32,849 nt of DNA from Alphaproteobacteria bacterium (GCA_016869645.1 VGDO01000047.1:1-32849), one strand, 5' to 3'; positions 6,562 through 15,315 are shown, numbered from the stretch's first letter. Made by a program: numbers and translations. The notes: generated from the letters alone by a model not told the origin.

Positions 6562-7554
6562 ATGGCCACCGCCATCCCCGATTCCATGACCTGCATCGAG
6601 ATCGCCAAGCCGGGCGGGCCGGAAGCGCTGGTGCCGACAACGCGGCCGGTGCCGAAGCCGGGCAAGGGCGAGGTCCTGGTCAAGGTCGCGGCCGCCGGCG
6701 TCAATCGGCCGGACGTCGCCCAGCGCCAGGGCAACTACCCGGCGCCACCCGGCGCATCCGACATTCCAGGCCTGGAGATCGCGGGCAGCGTGGCTGCGCT
6801 CGGACCAGGCGTCACCGATTACAAGGTCGGAGACCAGCTCTGCGCGCTGGTGTCGGGCGGCGGCTATGCCGAATATTGCACGGCGCCGACGCCGCAATGC
6901 CTGCCCGTGCCGCGCGGCTACACCATGCTGCAGGCGGCCGCCCTGCCCGAGACTTTCTTCACCGTGTGGACCAATGTGTTCGAGCGCGGCCGGCTGGCGG
7001 CGGGCGAAGTGTTCCTCGTCCATGGCGGCAGCAGCGGCATCGGCACCACGGCGATCCAGCTTGCGCGCGCCTTCGGCGCCCGCGTCTTCGCGACGGCGGG
7101 CTCCGACGACAAGGCGCGCGCCTGCGAGCGCTTCGGCGCGGAGCGCGGCATCAACTACCGCACCGAGGATTTCGTCGAGATCCTCAAGCCGGCCGGCGGC
7201 GCCAACGTCATTCTCGACATGGTCGGCGGACCCTATCTGCAGCGCAATCTGGCGGCTCTCGCCGTCGAGGGACGGCTGGTGCAGATCGCCTTCCTGCAGG
7301 GATCCAAGGTCGAGCTCAATCTCATGCCGATCATGCTGAAGCGCCTGACCTTCACGGGCTCGACGCTCCGGCCGCGCACGGTCGAGCAGAAGTGCGCCAT
7401 CGCCGCCCAGCTGCGGGAAAAGGTCTGGCCTCTGCTCGACCAGGGGAAAGTGGCGCCGCACATTCACGCCACCTTCTCCTTGGCCAAGGCGGCCGAGGCC
7501 CACCGGCTGATGGAGTCATCGGCCCATGTGGGCAAGATCATGCTCCAGACCTAG
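6562..7554 (+). CDS. NAD(P)H-quinone oxidoreductase, zinc-independent MDR family (PIG3/Qor-like)
   Basis: The 330-residue cytoplasmic reductase passes electrons from NADPH to quinones or related acceptors. The N-terminal GroES-like domain includes AAGVNRPDVAQRQGNYP and IPGLEIAGSV (about 45-76). The Rossmann part has VHGGSSGIGTTAIQLA (about 153-168) for the nucleotide. Full length is normal and no structural-zinc cysteine cluster is visible, as expected for quinone reductases. Met1 starts MATAIPDSMTCIEI; Met9 is a possible alternative start. It is followed by trcR on the same strand after a 143-base gap with its own promoter. Confidence 0.9.
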   Translation: MATAIPDSMTCIEIAKPGGPEALVPTTRPVPKPGKGEVLVKVAAAGVNRPDVAQRQGNYPAPPGASDIPGLEIAGSVAALGPGVTDYKVGDQLCALVSGGGYAEYCTAPTPQCLPVPRGYTMLQAAALPETFFTVWTNVFERGRLAAGEVFLVHGGSSGIGTTAIQLARAFGARVFATAGSDDKARACERFGAERGINYRTEDFVEILKPAGGANVILDMVGGPYLQRNLAALAVEGRLVQIAFLQGSKVELNLMPIMLKRLTFTGSTLRPRTVEQKCAIAAQLREKVWPLLDQGKVAPHIHATFSLAKAAEAHRLMESSAHVGKIMLQT

Positions 7555-7586
7555 GTCTTTGATTTCACTAGAAATTTCAAAAACCC

Positions 7587-7615
7587 TTCACCCCGCCGAC
7601 ATGACCGCCTATATT
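7587..7615 (+). promoter_or_regulatory. Candidate sigma-70-type promoter for trcR
   Basis: TTCACC (7587-7592), a 17-base spacer and TATATT (7610-7615) resemble -35 and -10 elements. The start would lie near 7622, about 75 bases before the trcR ATG. Confidence 0.45.
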
Positions 7616-7697
7616 GCCCGCAAGTAATGGATTGATGTCAGCGATGCGCCGTCCGGACCGCCGGGCGGCGCCGCTGAGTTTTTGGAGGAGCTTTATC

Positions 7698-8531
7698 ATG
7701 ATGGCCCGACCGCTCATGCCGAAAGCGACGGCCGTCTGGCTGGTCGAGAACACCCCGCTGACCTTCGAGCAGATCGCCGAGTTCTGCGGGCTGCATTCGC
7801 TCGAAGTACAGGCGATCGCCGATGGCGAGGTGGCAACCGGCATGCAAGGCCTCGATCCCGTGGTCAACGGCCAGTTGACCAAGGAGGAGCTCGAGCGCTG
7901 CATCGCCGATCCGGCGGCACGCCTGAACATGGCCAGCTCGGACATTCCGCAGCCGGTCGCGCGGCCCAGGGGCCCGCGCTACACGCCGATCGCCAAGCGC
8001 CAGGACAAGCCGGACGCGATTGCCTGGCTGATCAAACACTATCCGATGCTGACGGATGCACAGATCAGCCGGCTGATCGGCACGACCAAGCCGACGATTG
8101 CCGCGGTGCGCGACCGTTCGCACTGGAACTCGCCGAACATCCGCGCGCGCAATCCTGTGGCGATGGAGTTGTGCAGCCAGGGCGACATCGATGCCGCGGT
8201 CGGCAAGATCCAGGCCAAGGCCGCCGCTGCCGAGAAGGCGAAGAAGAGGGCGGCCGAAAAGGCGAAGGCTGCGGCCGAAGCGGCAGCAGCGGCGGCGGCG
8301 GCCGCCGAGGCAGATGCCGCCGCAGCGGCGGCGGCACCCGAGGCTGCCGCCGGCGCCGCGCCAGAGCAGCCAGAACAGCCGGCCGAAACTGCTGCCGCAG
8401 AGCCGTCGACGGAGTCGACGCCGCCGGCAGAAGCGGCCGAGCCGCCGGCGCCCGACGAGGACAAGCAGGTCAGCGGGCAATCGAACGCGGAAAATCCGAA
8501 TCCGCAAACGAAGGAACCGACCGCGGCTTAA
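7698..8531 (+). CDS. trcR: Cell-cycle transcriptional regulator TrcR (DUF1013)
   Basis: The 277-residue protein begins MMARPLMPKATAVWLVEN, the highly conserved DUF1013 start, followed by LTFEQIAEFCGLHSLEVQAIADGE (helix-turn-helix-like) and a second conserved block IAWLIKHYPMLTDAQISRLIG and TIAAVRDRSHWN. In alphaproteobacteria this family is linked to cell-cycle transcription with RNA polymerase. The ATG at 7698 is set by GGAGGAG at 7684-7690. The C-terminal third (about 175-277) is low complexity: a Lys/Ala-rich stretch, then long runs of Ala, then Pro/Glu/Ala. The tail is longer and more repetitive than the core needs. Confidence 0.92.
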   Translation: MMARPLMPKATAVWLVENTPLTFEQIAEFCGLHSLEVQAIADGEVATGMQGLDPVVNGQLTKEELERCIADPAARLNMASSDIPQPVARPRGPRYTPIAKRQDKPDAIAWLIKHYPMLTDAQISRLIGTTKPTIAAVRDRSHWNSPNIRARNPVAMELCSQGDIDAAVGKIQAKAAAAEKAKKRAAEKAKAAAEAAAAAAAAAEADAAAAAAAPEAAAGAAPEQPEQPAETAAAEPSTESTPPAEAAEPPAPDEDKQVSGQSNAENPNPQTKEPTAA

Positions 8532-8557
8532 TTGCGAAGCAGCGGGACGCAGCATAC

Positions 8558-8635
8558 GGGCGCGGTGTACCGCGCCCTGCCGATAGGTCGAGCGAAGCTC
8601 GAACGGTAGGCGCGCTCCGCGCGCCGCGCCCTTTT
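8558..8635 (+). terminator. Hairpin cluster ending trcR
   Basis: Three hairpins lie between the convergent trcR and SDR genes: GGGCGCGG/CCGCGCCC (8558-8577, loop TGTA), TCGAGC/GCTCGA around 8588-8602, and GGCGCGC/GCGCGCC (8609-8625, loop TCC), the last followed by GCGCCC and TTTTCTT. The final one has the form of an intrinsic terminator for the plus strand. Confidence 0.55.
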
Positions 8636-8636
8636 C

Positions 8637-9404
8637 TTAGTCCTTCACGGGCACGACGTAGTTGAGCGCAAGCCGCCCGCCGTCGGGATAGATCGTCTGC
8701 CCGGTGACGTAGCTCGAATCCTCGCTCGCCAGGAAGAGCGCGATCGACGCGACCTCCTCCGGCATGCCGAGCCGGCCGATCGGCGTGCGGCTCATGATGC
8801 GCTTGCGCGCGGCGTCATCGGTCAGCACCGACTTGGCGATCTCGGTCAGGATCGTGCCCGGACCGATGGCGTTGACGCGGATGTTGTGCGGCGCCAGCGC
8901 GATCGACATGGTCTTGGTCAACTGGTTCACGCCGCCCTTGGCTGCGACATAGGGCGCGATGTTGGGGATCGCCAGCACCGCATTGACCGATGACATGTTG
9001 ATGATTGTGCCGCCCTTGCCGCGCCTCGCCATCTGGCGGCCGGCCGCCTGGCCGCACAGGAACACGCCCTTGAGATTGGTGCGGATCACCGTGTCCCAGT
9101 CTTCCTCCTTGATGTCGAGGAAATCCGCCGAGCGCACGATGCCGGCATTGGCGACCATGATGTCGAGCTTGCGATGGACCTGCACCGTCGCCTTTACGAG
9201 ATTGTCGACCGCCGACTTGTCGCCGACGTCGCACACGACGAAGGCCGCGCGCTTGCCGATCTTCTTCGCCGCAGCCTTGCCTTCCTTCTCCAGCACATCG
9301 GCCATCACCACCTTCGCACCTTCCTTCGCAAAGCGCTGGGCAATGGCGAGGCCGATGCCACGGGCCGCGCCGGTGACGATCGCGACCTTGTTCCTGAGGC
9401 GCAT
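8637..9404 (-). CDS. Short-chain dehydrogenase/reductase (SDR family, classical)
   Basis: The 255-residue NAD(P)-dependent oxidoreductase has the nucleotide motif TGAARGIG (11-18), Asp36 after the second strand (which favours NAD), NAG (86-88), catalytic Ser at 138/139, Tyr152 and Lys156 (YVAAK), and the usual PDGG near the C-terminus. The tetrameric FabG/glucose-dehydrogenase group fits best, but the substrate cannot be assigned. The ATG at 9404 has GGGGGAG upstream. It is a single-gene unit, convergent with trcR and divergent from the FMN reductase. Confidence 0.92.
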   Translation of the reverse strand: MRLRNKVAIVTGAARGIGLAIAQRFAKEGAKVVMADVLEKEGKAAAKKIGKRAAFVVCDVGDKSAVDNLVKATVQVHRKLDIMVANAGIVRSADFLDIKEEDWDTVIRTNLKGVFLCGQAAGRQMARRGKGGTIINMSSVNAVLAIPNIAPYVAAKGGVNQLTKTMSIALAPHNIRVNAIGPGTILTEIAKSVLTDDAARKRIMSRTPIGRLGMPEEVASIALFLASEDSSYVTGQTIYPDGGRLALNYVVPVKD

Positions 9405-9666
9405 GGGTCTCCCCCTGTTCCGTTCCTGGCGCGATGTTAGTGCGTTTCCCGCTCAGGTGTCATCAGGCCAACCGTGCGCCATCTGAACGCGACGGTGGCG
9501 GGGCGTGCATCACGCGGTCTCGAATTCTTGCCCATCCTGAGCCGTCCCACGTCGACCTGCCACGATTTCCTGGCAGTGCATGACCCCAGCCGCGCTTGAC
9601 GCCGGCGCGGGTTTGCGCGATCAGGAGGGCCCGCGATCGGCCCCCCAACTCCAAGCGAGAAGAATC

Positions 9667-10215
9667 ATGCCACTCCATGTCGCCGCATTATGCGGCAGCC
9701 TGCGCAAGGAATCGTTCAACCGCAAGCTGCTTAACGTCTGCATCGAGCTCAAGCCCGCCGATATGAACGTCGAGGTGCTCGAGATCCGCAACCTGCCGCT
9801 CTACGACCAGGATCTGATGGATGCCGGCGGCAATGACGCGACGAGGCTGTTCCGCGAGCGCTGCGCGGCGGCCGAGGCGTTCCTGTTCGTGACGCCCGAA
9901 TACAACTACTCGATCTCGGGCGTGCTCAAGAACGCGATCGACTGGGCCTCGCGCCCGCCCTCGCCGCCGATGACGGCCAAGGCCTGCGCGGTCCTCGGCG
10001 CCTCGGGCGGTCCCGTCGGCACGGCGCGCGCGCAGTATCACCTGCGCCAGATGGGCGTGTTCCTCGATCTGCGCTTCGTCAACAAGCCCGAGGTCATGGT
10101 CGGCGCAGCGCAGACCAAGTTCGATGCAAGCGGCAAGTTCACCGACGAGGCCGGCCGCGGACTGATCAAGGATCTGATGGCGAACCTCGCGAAGCTCGCG
10201 GCCAAGCTCAAGTAG
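9667..10215 (+). CDS. NADPH-dependent FMN reductase family (ChrR/azoreductase-like)
   Basis: The 182-residue flavodoxin-like flavoprotein has the FMN-phosphate loop LCGSLRKESFNRKL (8-21), PEYNYSISGVLKNAIDW (about 78-94) and GASGGPVGTARAQYHLRQ (about 109-126). Such enzymes reduce quinones, azo dyes or chromate with NADPH; the natural substrate here is unknown. The start at 9667 is supported by GAGAAG upstream and by the family-typical N-terminus; a longer frame from 9580 is unlikely. The 262 bases before it hold only a small hairpin (CTGCCA 9557-9562 with TGGCAG 9571-9576). GST and MmcQ genes follow in the same direction. Confidence 0.9.
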   Translation: MPLHVAALCGSLRKESFNRKLLNVCIELKPADMNVEVLEIRNLPLYDQDLMDAGGNDATRLFRERCAAAEAFLFVTPEYNYSISGVLKNAIDWASRPPSPPMTAKACAVLGASGGPVGTARAQYHLRQMGVFLDLRFVNKPEVMVGAAQTKFDASGKFTDEAGRGLIKDLMANLAKLAAKLK

Positions 10216-10242
10216 ACGCCGTCATGCGCGGCTGGTGGCGTC

Positions 10243-10890
10243 ATGCCGGTCGAGCTGTTCGGCCATCGCTACAGCGTCTATTCCTGGATTGCGCGCCTCG
10301 CTCCAGCCGAGAAGGGTGTCGCGCATGGTTGGACGGAGATCAATCCGTTCGACGAGGACATGCCAGCGGCCCATCTCGAAGTACATCCCTTCAGGCGCGT
10401 CCCCGCCCTCAAGCACGGTGGATTTGTCTTCTGCGAGACGGATGCCATCACGCGCCATATCGACGAGGCGTTTCCCGGCCCAAGTTTGCAGGCAAACGAA
10501 CTGCGCGCGCGGGCGCGGGTGAGCCAGATCGTCTCGGTCGTCGACAGCTACGGCTACTGGCCCCTCGTGCGCCAGGTTTTCTCGCACGGCTTCTTCCGGC
10601 CGCGTCTCGGCCGTCCCGCCGATGAGGCGGAATTCCGCAAGGGCCCCGACGCGTCGCCGCGCGTGCTCGGCGCCCTTGACGCACTTGCCGGTGACGGTTC
10701 GTATCTGTTCGGCAATGAGGTCTCGCTCGCCGATGTTCATTTCTCACCGATGATCGCCTATTTCACCATGGCGCCCGAGGGCCCCGCCGTGCTCGCGACG
10801 CACGGCAAGCTGCAAGCTTGGTGGGGGCGAATGGTGCAACGCCCGAGCGTTGCAGCGACGCGCCCAGAATTCCCGCTGGAGCGGACATGA
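10243..10890 (+). CDS. Glutathione S-transferase
   Basis: The 215-residue cytosolic protein has the GST pattern: a thioredoxin-like N-terminal domain (VELFGHRYSVYSWIARLA; VHPFRRVPALKHGGFVFCETDAITRHI, holding the cis-proline and the Glu-Thr pair that contacts glutathione) and an all-helical C-terminal domain with LADVHFSPMIAYF. It probably conjugates or reduces electrophiles with glutathione. Its stop overlaps the next gene's start by four bases (ATGA), so translation is coupled. It follows the FMN reductase by 27 bases, suggesting a small detoxification operon. Confidence 0.88.
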   Translation: MPVELFGHRYSVYSWIARLAPAEKGVAHGWTEINPFDEDMPAAHLEVHPFRRVPALKHGGFVFCETDAITRHIDEAFPGPSLQANELRARARVSQIVSVVDSYGYWPLVRQVFSHGFFRPRLGRPADEAEFRKGPDASPRVLGALDALAGDGSYLFGNEVSLADVHFSPMIAYFTMAPEGPAVLATHGKLQAWWGRMVQRPSVAATRPEFPLERT

Positions 10891-11252
10891 CCCGGGACGA
10901 ATACAATGCCTTTTGCGGTTCGCTGCCCGCGACAAGCCACGTGGTGCAGTGGGGCGGCTCGCATGTCTGGAAGGTCGGCGGCAAGGTGTTCGCAATCGGC
11001 GGCTGGGATGACAAGGGAAGGCCGCACATTACCTTCAAGACATCCGACCTCGCCTATGAAATGCTCAAGGACAAGCGTGGCCTCCGGCCTGCACCCTATC
11101 TCGCATCGCGCGGCATGAAATGGATCCAGCACTACGCCAAGCCGGGATTGGCGGACAAAGCCCTGAAGGCCTACCTCGCAGAGTCGCACCGCATCGTGGC
11201 GCTTGGATTGTCGGGAAAGAAGCGGAAAGAACTCGGGCTTCCGGAGCGCTGA
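10887..11252 (+). CDS. MmcQ/YjbR family protein
   Basis: The 121-residue protein has the YjbR fold pattern: YNAFCGSLPATSHVVQWGGSHVWKVGGKVFAIGGW, then ITFKTSDLAYEML, GLRPAPYLASRGMKWIQ and a C-terminal SHRIVALGLSGKKRKELG. The family is small, cytoplasmic and often called DNA-binding, though its true role is unclear. The start at 10887 overlaps the GST stop (ATGA); a longer frame from 10818 is not needed. Confidence 0.88.
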   Translation: MTRDEYNAFCGSLPATSHVVQWGGSHVWKVGGKVFAIGGWDDKGRPHITFKTSDLAYEMLKDKRGLRPAPYLASRGMKWIQHYAKPGLADKALKAYLAESHRIVALGLSGKKRKELGLPER

Positions 11253-11629
11253 GAGGTATTCTTGCTCTCGCGAAGAGACGCATGTCCCCTTTCTTTGCGT
11301 CAAATGCAACTGAAGATTGTGTGAGAGTCGGTTCGAGAACCTGAGTAGAACCGGTCGGTGAACCGGCGCACATGGCGACCAGAAACGCGGGCAGAGCGGC
11401 ACGTCGTAGATAGGGCGTCGAAATCTCCGGTACCAACAACATCGGCAAGTCCGTGGAGGCGGTGTGCCGAGCCGAGGACACTGGGCGGAAAGAGGACATT
11501 CACATTTTTCAAGAAAAGACGAATGTCCCCTTTTTGCCCTTTTTGTTACCCCGATCTTGTGCGGTTCGTCAGAACTCGTAGTGCACTATATATGGTCCAT
11601 GGACCATGAAATGTGCAGCGAAGGTTTCG
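11253..11629. other. Non-coding stretch with repeated ATGTCCCCTTT boxes
   Basis: No convincing gene is visible here. AGACGCATGTCCCCTTTC (from 11276) recurs directly as AGACGAATGTCCCCTTTT (from 11517), and an inverted copy AAAGAGGACATTC lies at 11489-11501. Short open frames on both strands show no family resemblance. It could be a decayed mobile or repeat element of about 260 bases bounded by the two direct copies. Confidence 0.4.
11489..11545 (+). terminator. Probable terminator of the FMN reductase-GST-MmcQ unit
   Basis: AAAGAGGACATTC (11489-11501) pairs, with one mismatch, with GAATGTCCCCTTT (11521-11533), and the stem runs into T-rich sequence (TTTTTGCCCTTTTTG). It lies about 240 bases past the last stop codon, so termination of that operon is an inference. 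Confidence 0.4.
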
Positions 11630-13528
11630 CTACCCCTTCGCGTACCCCACGCCCCTCAAGCTCTCCCTGATCTCGTCGAGGATCGCCGGGTCGTCGATCG
11701 TGGCGGGCATGCGGTATTCCTGGCTGTCGGCGATCTTCTGCATGGTGCCGCGCAGGATCTTGCCTGAGCGCGTCTTGGGCAGGCGCTTGACCACGGTCGC
11801 CGTCTTGAAGCTCGCGACCGGCCCGATCTTGTCGCGCACCAGCGCCACCAGCTCCTTGCACACCTGCTCGTCGGGCTTGGTCACGCCCGCCTTGAGCACG
11901 ACCATACCGACCGGCACCTGGCCCTTGAGCTCGTCGGCCACACCCATGACCGCGCATTCCGCGACGTCGGGGTGGGACGCCAGCACCTCCTCCATGCCGC
12001 CGGTCGAGAGCCGGTGACCGGCGACATTGATGATGTCGTCGGTGCGCGCCATGACGAAGACATAGCCGTCCTCGTCGATGAAGCCGGCATCGGCCGTCTT
12101 GTAGTATCCGGGAAATTCCGCGAGGTAGGAGTTCTTGAAGCCCTCGTCGTTGTTCCACAGCGTCGGCAGCGAGCCGGGCGGCAGCGGCAGCTTGACGGCC
12201 AGCGCGCCGATCTCGCCGCGCTTGACCTCATGACCCGCCGTGTCGAGCACGCGCAAATCGTAGCCCGGCACCGCCTTGGTCGGCGAGCCCGCCTTGACCG
12301 GCAGGCGCTCGAGGCCGACGCAGTTGGCCGCGATCGACCAGCCGGTCTCGGTCTGCCACCAGTGATCGATCACCGGCACCCTCAAATGATCCTCAGCCCA
12401 ATGCAGCGTGTCGGGATCGCAGCGCTCGCCCGCGAGGAAGAGGGTACGGAACTTCGACAGATCGTACTTCTTGATCAGCTCGCCCCTGGGATCGTCGCGC
12501 TTGATGGCGCGGAACCCCGTGGGAGCCGTGAACATGGCGACCGCCTTATGCTGGGATATGACGCGCCAGAAGGCTCCGGCGTCGGGCGTGCCGACCGGCT
12601 TGCCCTCATAGAGAATCGTGATGGCGCCCTGCAGCAGCGGCGCATAGACGATGTAGGAATGCCCGACCACCCAGCCGATGTCCGATGCCGTGAACCAGGT
12701 CTCGCCCGGCTTCACGTCGTAGATGTTGGTCATCGACCATTTGAGCGCGACCATGTGGCCGCCATTGTCGCGCACCACGCCCTTGGGGATGCCGGTCGTG
12801 CCCGAGGTGTAGAGGATGTAGAGCGGGTCGGTCGCCGCGACCGCCACGCAGTCATGCGGCTTGGCGCGCGCCAAGAGTTCGTCCCAATCATGGTCCCGGC
12901 CCGCCACCCGCTCGGCCCGCTGCATCGGCCGCTGCAGGATGACGCAGGCCTGCGGCTTCGCGGTCGCGAGCTCGATCGCCTGGTCGAGCAGCGGCTTGTA
13001 GGGAATGACGCGCTGCACCTCGATGCCGCATGAGGCCGACAGAATGACCTTCGGCTTGGCGTCGTTGATGCGCGTCGCCAGCTCGTTGGGCGCAAAGCCG
13101 CCGAACACGACGGAGTGCACGGCGCCGAGCCGGGCGCAGGCGAGCATGGCGATCACCGCCTGCGGCACCATCGGCATGTAGAGCAGCACGCGGTCGCCCT
13201 TGTGCACGCCCAGCCCCGCGAGCATGCCGGCCGTCCGGGCGACCTCGTCGCGCATCTGCTTGTAGGTGAACTTCTGGATCGTCCCCGTCACCGGGCTGTC
13301 ATAGACCAGCGCCACCTGCTCGCCGCGCCCCGCCTCGACGTGCCGATCAAGCGCGTTGTAGCAGGTGTTGACCACGCCGCCGGTGAACCAGCGGTAGAAG
13401 GGGGGGCGCGAATCGTCCAGCACCCGGTCCCAGGTCTTGAACCAGTGGATCTGCTTGGCCGCCTCGCCCCAGAAGCCCTGCGGATCGGCAAGCGCGCGGG
13501 CGGTCGCTTCGTCGGTGCGGCTGGTCAT
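11630..13528 (-). CDS. prpE: Propionate-CoA ligase (propionyl-CoA synthetase)
   Basis: The 632-residue enzyme activates propionate (or acetate) with ATP and CoA. It has an N-terminal ACAS_N region (FWGEAAKQIHWFKTWDRVLDD), the AMP-binding loop YILYTSGTTGIPKGV (238-252), FTASDIGWVVGHSYIVYAPLL, WWQTETGW in the adenine site, and the C-terminal catalytic lysine Lys590 in PKTRSGKILRG. The block GWVVGHSYIVYAPLL and the overall length agree better with PrpE than Acs. The ATG at 13528 has AAGGG upstream; the in-frame extension to 13660 overlaps the divergent promoter. It is divergent from another acyl-CoA synthetase. Confidence 0.9.
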   Translation of the reverse strand: MTSRTDEATARALADPQGFWGEAAKQIHWFKTWDRVLDDSRPPFYRWFTGGVVNTCYNALDRHVEAGRGEQVALVYDSPVTGTIQKFTYKQMRDEVARTAGMLAGLGVHKGDRVLLYMPMVPQAVIAMLACARLGAVHSVVFGGFAPNELATRINDAKPKVILSASCGIEVQRVIPYKPLLDQAIELATAKPQACVILQRPMQRAERVAGRDHDWDELLARAKPHDCVAVAATDPLYILYTSGTTGIPKGVVRDNGGHMVALKWSMTNIYDVKPGETWFTASDIGWVVGHSYIVYAPLLQGAITILYEGKPVGTPDAGAFWRVISQHKAVAMFTAPTGFRAIKRDDPRGELIKKYDLSKFRTLFLAGERCDPDTLHWAEDHLRVPVIDHWWQTETGWSIAANCVGLERLPVKAGSPTKAVPGYDLRVLDTAGHEVKRGEIGALAVKLPLPPGSLPTLWNNDEGFKNSYLAEFPGYYKTADAGFIDEDGYVFVMARTDDIINVAGHRLSTGGMEEVLASHPDVAECAVMGVADELKGQVPVGMVVLKAGVTKPDEQVCKELVALVRDKIGPVASFKTATVVKRLPKTRSGKILRGTMQKIADSQEYRMPATIDDPAILDEIRESLRGVGYAKG

Positions 13529-13602
13529 GGTCGGCCCTTGTTTGCTATGAGGGTGGCGTTTCCCCGAAGCCGGCCCCCGACGATGAGCGAGGCGGCCGGC
13601 GT

Positions 13603-13615
13603 GATTGGGCCAATC
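13603..13615. promoter_or_regulatory. Candidate operator palindrome between the divergent acyl-CoA synthetases
   Basis: GATTGGGCCAATC is a perfect palindrome with one central base, lying 75 bases upstream of prpE and 63 bases upstream of the plus-strand synthetase. The position suits a shared operator; no regulator gene is adjacent. Confidence 0.3.
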
Positions 13616-13677
13616 CTGGGATAAAGTCAGGCGCTTGCCAAGCGCGCCCGCCTGCGACATGAGGACCGGCTGACGCG

Positions 13678-15315
13678 ATGTCTATCGCAAATCCCTACGA
13701 CACCCATCTCGACCGCAACGCCGCCAACCACGCGCCGCTGACGCCACTGGGCTTTCTCGAGCGCGCGGCGATGGTGTTCCCGGAGCGCACCGCCATCGTG
13801 CACGGCGCGCTCCGGCGTAGCTGGGCCGAGGAATATGCGCGCTGCCGGCGCCTCGCATCGGCGCTCGAGCGGCGCGGCATCGGCAAGGGCGATACGGTGG
13901 CGGTCATGGCGCCCAACGTGCCCGAGCTGTTCGAAGCGCATTTCGGCGTGCCGATGGCGGGCGGCGTGCTCAACGCGCTCAACACGCGGCTCGATGCCGA
14001 CACCATCGCCTTCATCCTCGGACATGGCGAGACCAAGCTCTTGATCACCGACCGCGAGTTCTCGCCCACGATCAAGGCCGCGCTCGCCAAGCTGACGGCG
14101 CGGCCGGTCGTCATCGATATCGACGACCCTCAGGTCAAGTCGGGCGAGCTGCTCGGCGAGAAGAACTATGAGGCGTTGCTGGCAGAGGGCGATCCGTCCG
14201 CCGCCTGGGACTGGCCCGCGGACGAGTGGCAGGCGATCGCGCTCAACTACACCTCGGGCACGACCGGCAATCCCAAGGGTGTGGTCTATCACCACCGCGG
14301 CGCCTATCTCAACGCGATCGGCAACATCCTCGTCTGGGCCATGCCGCACCATCCGGTCTATCTGTGGACCCTGCCGATGTTCCACTGCAACGGCTGGTGC
14401 TTCCCCTGGACGATCACGGCGCTGGCGGGGACCCATGTGTGTCTGCGCCGGGTCGAGGCCAAGGCGATCTTCGACGCGCTCGCCGACCATGGCGTCACGC
14501 ATCTGTGCGGCGCGCCGATCGTCATGGGCATGCTGCTCAATGCCAAGCCGGGGGAGCGCCGCAGCTTCACGCAGTCGGTCGCGATGATGACGGCTGCCGC
14601 GCCGCCTCCGGCGACCGTCATCGAGGGCATGGAGCGGCTCGGATTCAAGATCACCCATGTCTACGGGCTGACCGAGGTCTACGGGCCCTCGGTCGTCTGC
14701 GCCTGGCACGAGGAGTGGAACGGCCTGCCGGCCGACCGCCAAGCGGCCATCAAGGCGCGCCAGGGCGTGCGCTATCCCGTGCTCGAGGGCCTGATGGTCG
14801 CCGACCCCAAGACGCTCAAACCCGTGCCGGCCGACGCCCAGACCATGGGCGAGGTGTTCATGCGCGGCAACATCGTGATGAAGGGCTATCTCAAGAACCC
14901 CAAGGCGACCGACGAGGCCTTCGCGGGCGGCTGGTTCCACACGGGCGACCTCGGCGTGCTGCACCCCGACGGCTATATCGAGCTCAAGGACCGCTCGAAG
15001 GACATCATCATCTCCGGCGGCGAGAACATATCCACGATCGAGGTCGAGGGCGTGATCTACCGCCACCCGGCGGTGCTCGAAGCCGCCGTCGTCGCCCGGC
15101 CCGACGAGACATGGGGCGAGACGCCATGCGCTTTCGTGACCTTGCGCGAGGGCAAAACCGCCTCCGCCGAGGACATCATCAAACACTGCCGGGACAACAT
15201 GGCGCACTTCAAGGCGCCCAGGACGGTCGTGTTCGGCCCGCTGCCCAAGACCTCGACCGGCAAGATCCAGAAATTCGTGCTGCGCCAGCAGGCAAAGGAT
15301 CTGGACAGGGGTTGA
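13678..15315 (+). CDS. AMP-dependent acyl-CoA synthetase (medium-chain / DmdB-like)
   Basis: The 545-residue ligase activates a carboxylic acid to its CoA ester. The AMP-binding loop is NYTSGTTGNPKGVVYHHRG (190-208). The conserved helix region MFHCNGWCFPW, YGLTEVYGP in the adenine pocket, GWFHTGDLG, the hinge DRSKDIIISGGENIS and the C-terminal Lys529 in PKTSTGKIQK are all present. HCNGWCFPW and YHHRGAYLNA resemble the DmdB/plant AAE1 group that takes short- to medium-chain or methylmercaptopropionate-like acids; the substrate is not determined. The start at 13678 fits the family N-terminus (NPYDTHLDRNAANHAPLTPLGFLERAA). Confidence 0.9.
   Translation: MSIANPYDTHLDRNAANHAPLTPLGFLERAAMVFPERTAIVHGALRRSWAEEYARCRRLASALERRGIGKGDTVAVMAPNVPELFEAHFGVPMAGGVLNALNTRLDADTIAFILGHGETKLLITDREFSPTIKAALAKLTARPVVIDIDDPQVKSGELLGEKNYEALLAEGDPSAAWDWPADEWQAIALNYTSGTTGNPKGVVYHHRGAYLNAIGNILVWAMPHHPVYLWTLPMFHCNGWCFPWTITALAGTHVCLRRVEAKAIFDALADHGVTHLCGAPIVMGMLLNAKPGERRSFTQSVAMMTAAAPPPATVIEGMERLGFKITHVYGLTEVYGPSVVCAWHEEWNGLPADRQAAIKARQGVRYPVLEGLMVADPKTLKPVPADAQTMGEVFMRGNIVMKGYLKNPKATDEAFAGGWFHTGDLGVLHPDGYIELKDRSKDIIISGGENISTIEVEGVIYRHPAVLEAAVVARPDETWGETPCAFVTLREGKTASAEDIIKHCRDNMAHFKAPRTVVFGPLPKTSTGKIQKFVLRQQAKDLDRG

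Noticed and set aside
8220..8470. GC-rich repeat tract as a non-coding repeat
   Set aside because: It is the coding sequence for the Ala-rich tail of TrcR, in frame and followed by a proper stop.
9463..9678. 71-codon minus-strand ORF upstream of the FMN reductase
   Set aside because: Composition looks like random GC-rich reading of the promoter region; no motif or ribosome site.
11300..11512. 70-codon minus-strand ORF in the gap after MmcQ
   Set aside because: No family resemblance, no ribosome site, and it overlaps repeat boxes.
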